The position numbers were made by a program, and so were the translations under genes. This document shows positions 63,371 through 64,000 of a DNA stretch of 64,000 nucleotides, piece after piece; positions within the stretch are counted from its first letter, which is position 1, and each line of letters begins with the position of its first letter. A model generated the notes under the pieces. That model worked only from the letters and a program-made list of their open reading frames with translations, was not told the origin of the DNA and searched no databases. Source of the DNA: Bdellovibrionales bacterium (GTDB taxonomy: Bacteria; Bdellovibrionota; Bdellovibrionia; Bdellovibrionales; Bdellovibrionaceae); the NCBI GenBank assembly GCA_016713585.1, contig JADJOV010000003.1, positions 1-64,000 of the forward strand. Direction: 5' to 3'.

Positions 63371-63840
63371 TCACTGCGATTTTTCTGCATGTTTCAGAAT
63401 ATTTTTCCAATCTCGTCCCCAGGCAAATGTGTATAAGGACGTGCGAGCCAAAACTGAAAATGATTTCCATTATCTTTCCTGATGAGTGGTCGCCCGACCC
63501 TCGATTTCGCCCCCATGGCGCGCAATCAATGCTGTGATCGTGCGAATGAACTTTCGATAGAGGGAGAGTTTCGTCAATACAACAACCAGATGCAAATGGT
63601 TGCCCACATTGACTAGCTCAAATTTTCACCCCACATTTTTTAGCCCAAGCTCGGATGGTTCTATCAACAAAGTCGCATGTTGGCAGGAGCTTGGGCCGGC
63701 CCTGGACTGAGAACAATATGCACGGGCTCTTTAGTTGAAAGAGGCCTTGCTTTTTTGGATGACGCGCAAAGGCAACCTCCAAAAACCTCTGACGTTTTTC
63801 AAAAAGAAAGCTGTGTTGGCTTGCTCACATTCCTCATCAT
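63371..63840 (-). pseudogene. REP-associated tyrosine transposase (Y1/IS200-like) remnant
   Basis: The minus strand encodes a RAYT-type protein spread over several frames. From 63840: FGGCLCASSKKARPLSTKEPVHIVL, then DFVDRTIRAWAKKCGVKI in the next, then VGNHLHLVVVLTKLSLYR with the HUH motif H-L-H, followed by KFIRTITALIARHGGEIEG, then FQFWLARPYTHLPG and GRDWKNILKHAEKSQ with a stop at 63371-63373. At least four frame breaks plus a TGA near the N-terminus mean it is probably dead, though some indels may be sequencing errors as elsewhere. The catalytic Tyr is not clearly found. Confidence 0.75.
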
Positions 63841-63888
63841 GTTCAAGTAGCGATACATTTTTTAATCGATTCAAGGATTTTTTGCAAC

Positions 63889-64000
63889 ATGAAAATACTA
63901 AAATTTACCTCTCAACTTTTACCGAATTGGTTGTCTGAGTTGGATCAGGTCCCCGATGGTCGCCTGCAAAGTCGCTGCAAATACAGCATGAAAGAGACCC
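63889..64000 (+). CDS. N-terminus of a probable transposase, cut by the window edge
   Basis: The frame opens at ATG 63889 and runs off the right edge without a stop; 37 residues are visible. LPNWLSELDQVPDGRLQSRC followed by KYSMKET has the look of ISNCY/IS4-type transposase N-termini (D-x-R-x2-x-R-x-Y-x-L/M). The call is tentative given the length. It lies head to head with the RAYT remnant, marking a mobile-element cluster. Confidence 0.4.
   Translation, partial: MKILKFTSQLLPNWLSELDQVPDGRLQSRCKYSMKET

Noticed and set aside
1..64000. CRISPR array
   Set aside because: The tandem repeats seen (5, 12, 14 and 25 bp periods) lack spacers of regular length, and no cas gene is present.

Overview
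The window is a gene-dense chromosomal segment of about 46% GC from a Gram-negative bacterium. Signal peptides, lipoproteins with FQNC- or LLSC-type boxes, a BamE-like lipoprotein, a class II ribonucleotide reductase, frequent TTG/GTG starts and the block glyQS-ppdK-smc-ftsY followed by rsmH-ftsL-ftsI-murE-murF suggest a Bdellovibrionota-like (former Deltaproteobacteria) lineage. That placement is an inference from gene content; there is no rRNA or tRNA gene here to settle it.

Layout. 1-5.4 kb: a secreted cysteine-repeat protein cut by the window edge, a methyltransferase, a GDT1-type exporter, a HEPN/MNT toxin-antitoxin pair, an OsmC protein, a small dihaem cytochrome and a trypsin-like protease that share a divergent promoter region with two copies of a palindromic operator-like repeat. 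5.6-14.7 kb: housekeeping genes glyQS, ppdK, smc, ftsY. 14.7-15.8 kb: a complete insertion sequence with 55-bp inverted repeats and a 9-bp target duplication, carrying a broken transposase. 15.9-18.3 kb: hpt, upp and a zinc-ribbon membrane protein. 18.4-25.8 kb: a division and cell-wall cluster interrupted by a DUF1543 gene and an esterase. 25.9-37 kb: a second cysteine-repeat protein, a duplicated FabZ-like protein, an acidic protein flanked by 12-nt repeats, a Fis-type regulator, an S41 protease, nrdJ, a NIT-domain chemoreceptor and an FG-GAP protein. 37.3-42.1 kb: aconitase, then a promoter-led three-gene operon of a di-iron protein, a FabD-like acyltransferase and a fatty-acid-hydroxylase-type enzyme. 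42-47.9 kb is accessory: an EF-hand secreted protein, a DUF4143 ATPase whose start lies in alternative hairpins, and lipoproteins. 47.9-52.4 kb: a tight minus-strand run (GT2, epimerase, nadC, birA, thioredoxin-like, GyrI-like) divergent from asnB. 54.5-62.3 kb: a secreted esterase, an exported CoA-transferase-family protein coupled to an unknown secreted protein, an FtsB-like protein, a small HTH protein and polA. 62.3-64 kb: a BamE-like lipoprotein and transposase remnants.

A strong overall pattern is that many genes, including essential ones (polA, murE, rsmH, ftsI, hpt, asnB, nadC, ppdK), are broken by single-base indels, usually in short homopolymers, while flanking codons read perfectly in the next frame. 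The simplest reading is residual sequencing or assembly error, so I annotate these as whole genes with frameshifts. Only the two transposases are called pseudogenes.

The most unusual items are a perfectly regular 29-residue Cys-x17-Cys repeat shared by two otherwise different secreted proteins, the lipid-type operon at 39.8-42.1 kb, the double hot-dog protein, the mutually exclusive hairpins over the start of the ATPase gene, and the exported CoA-transferase homologue.
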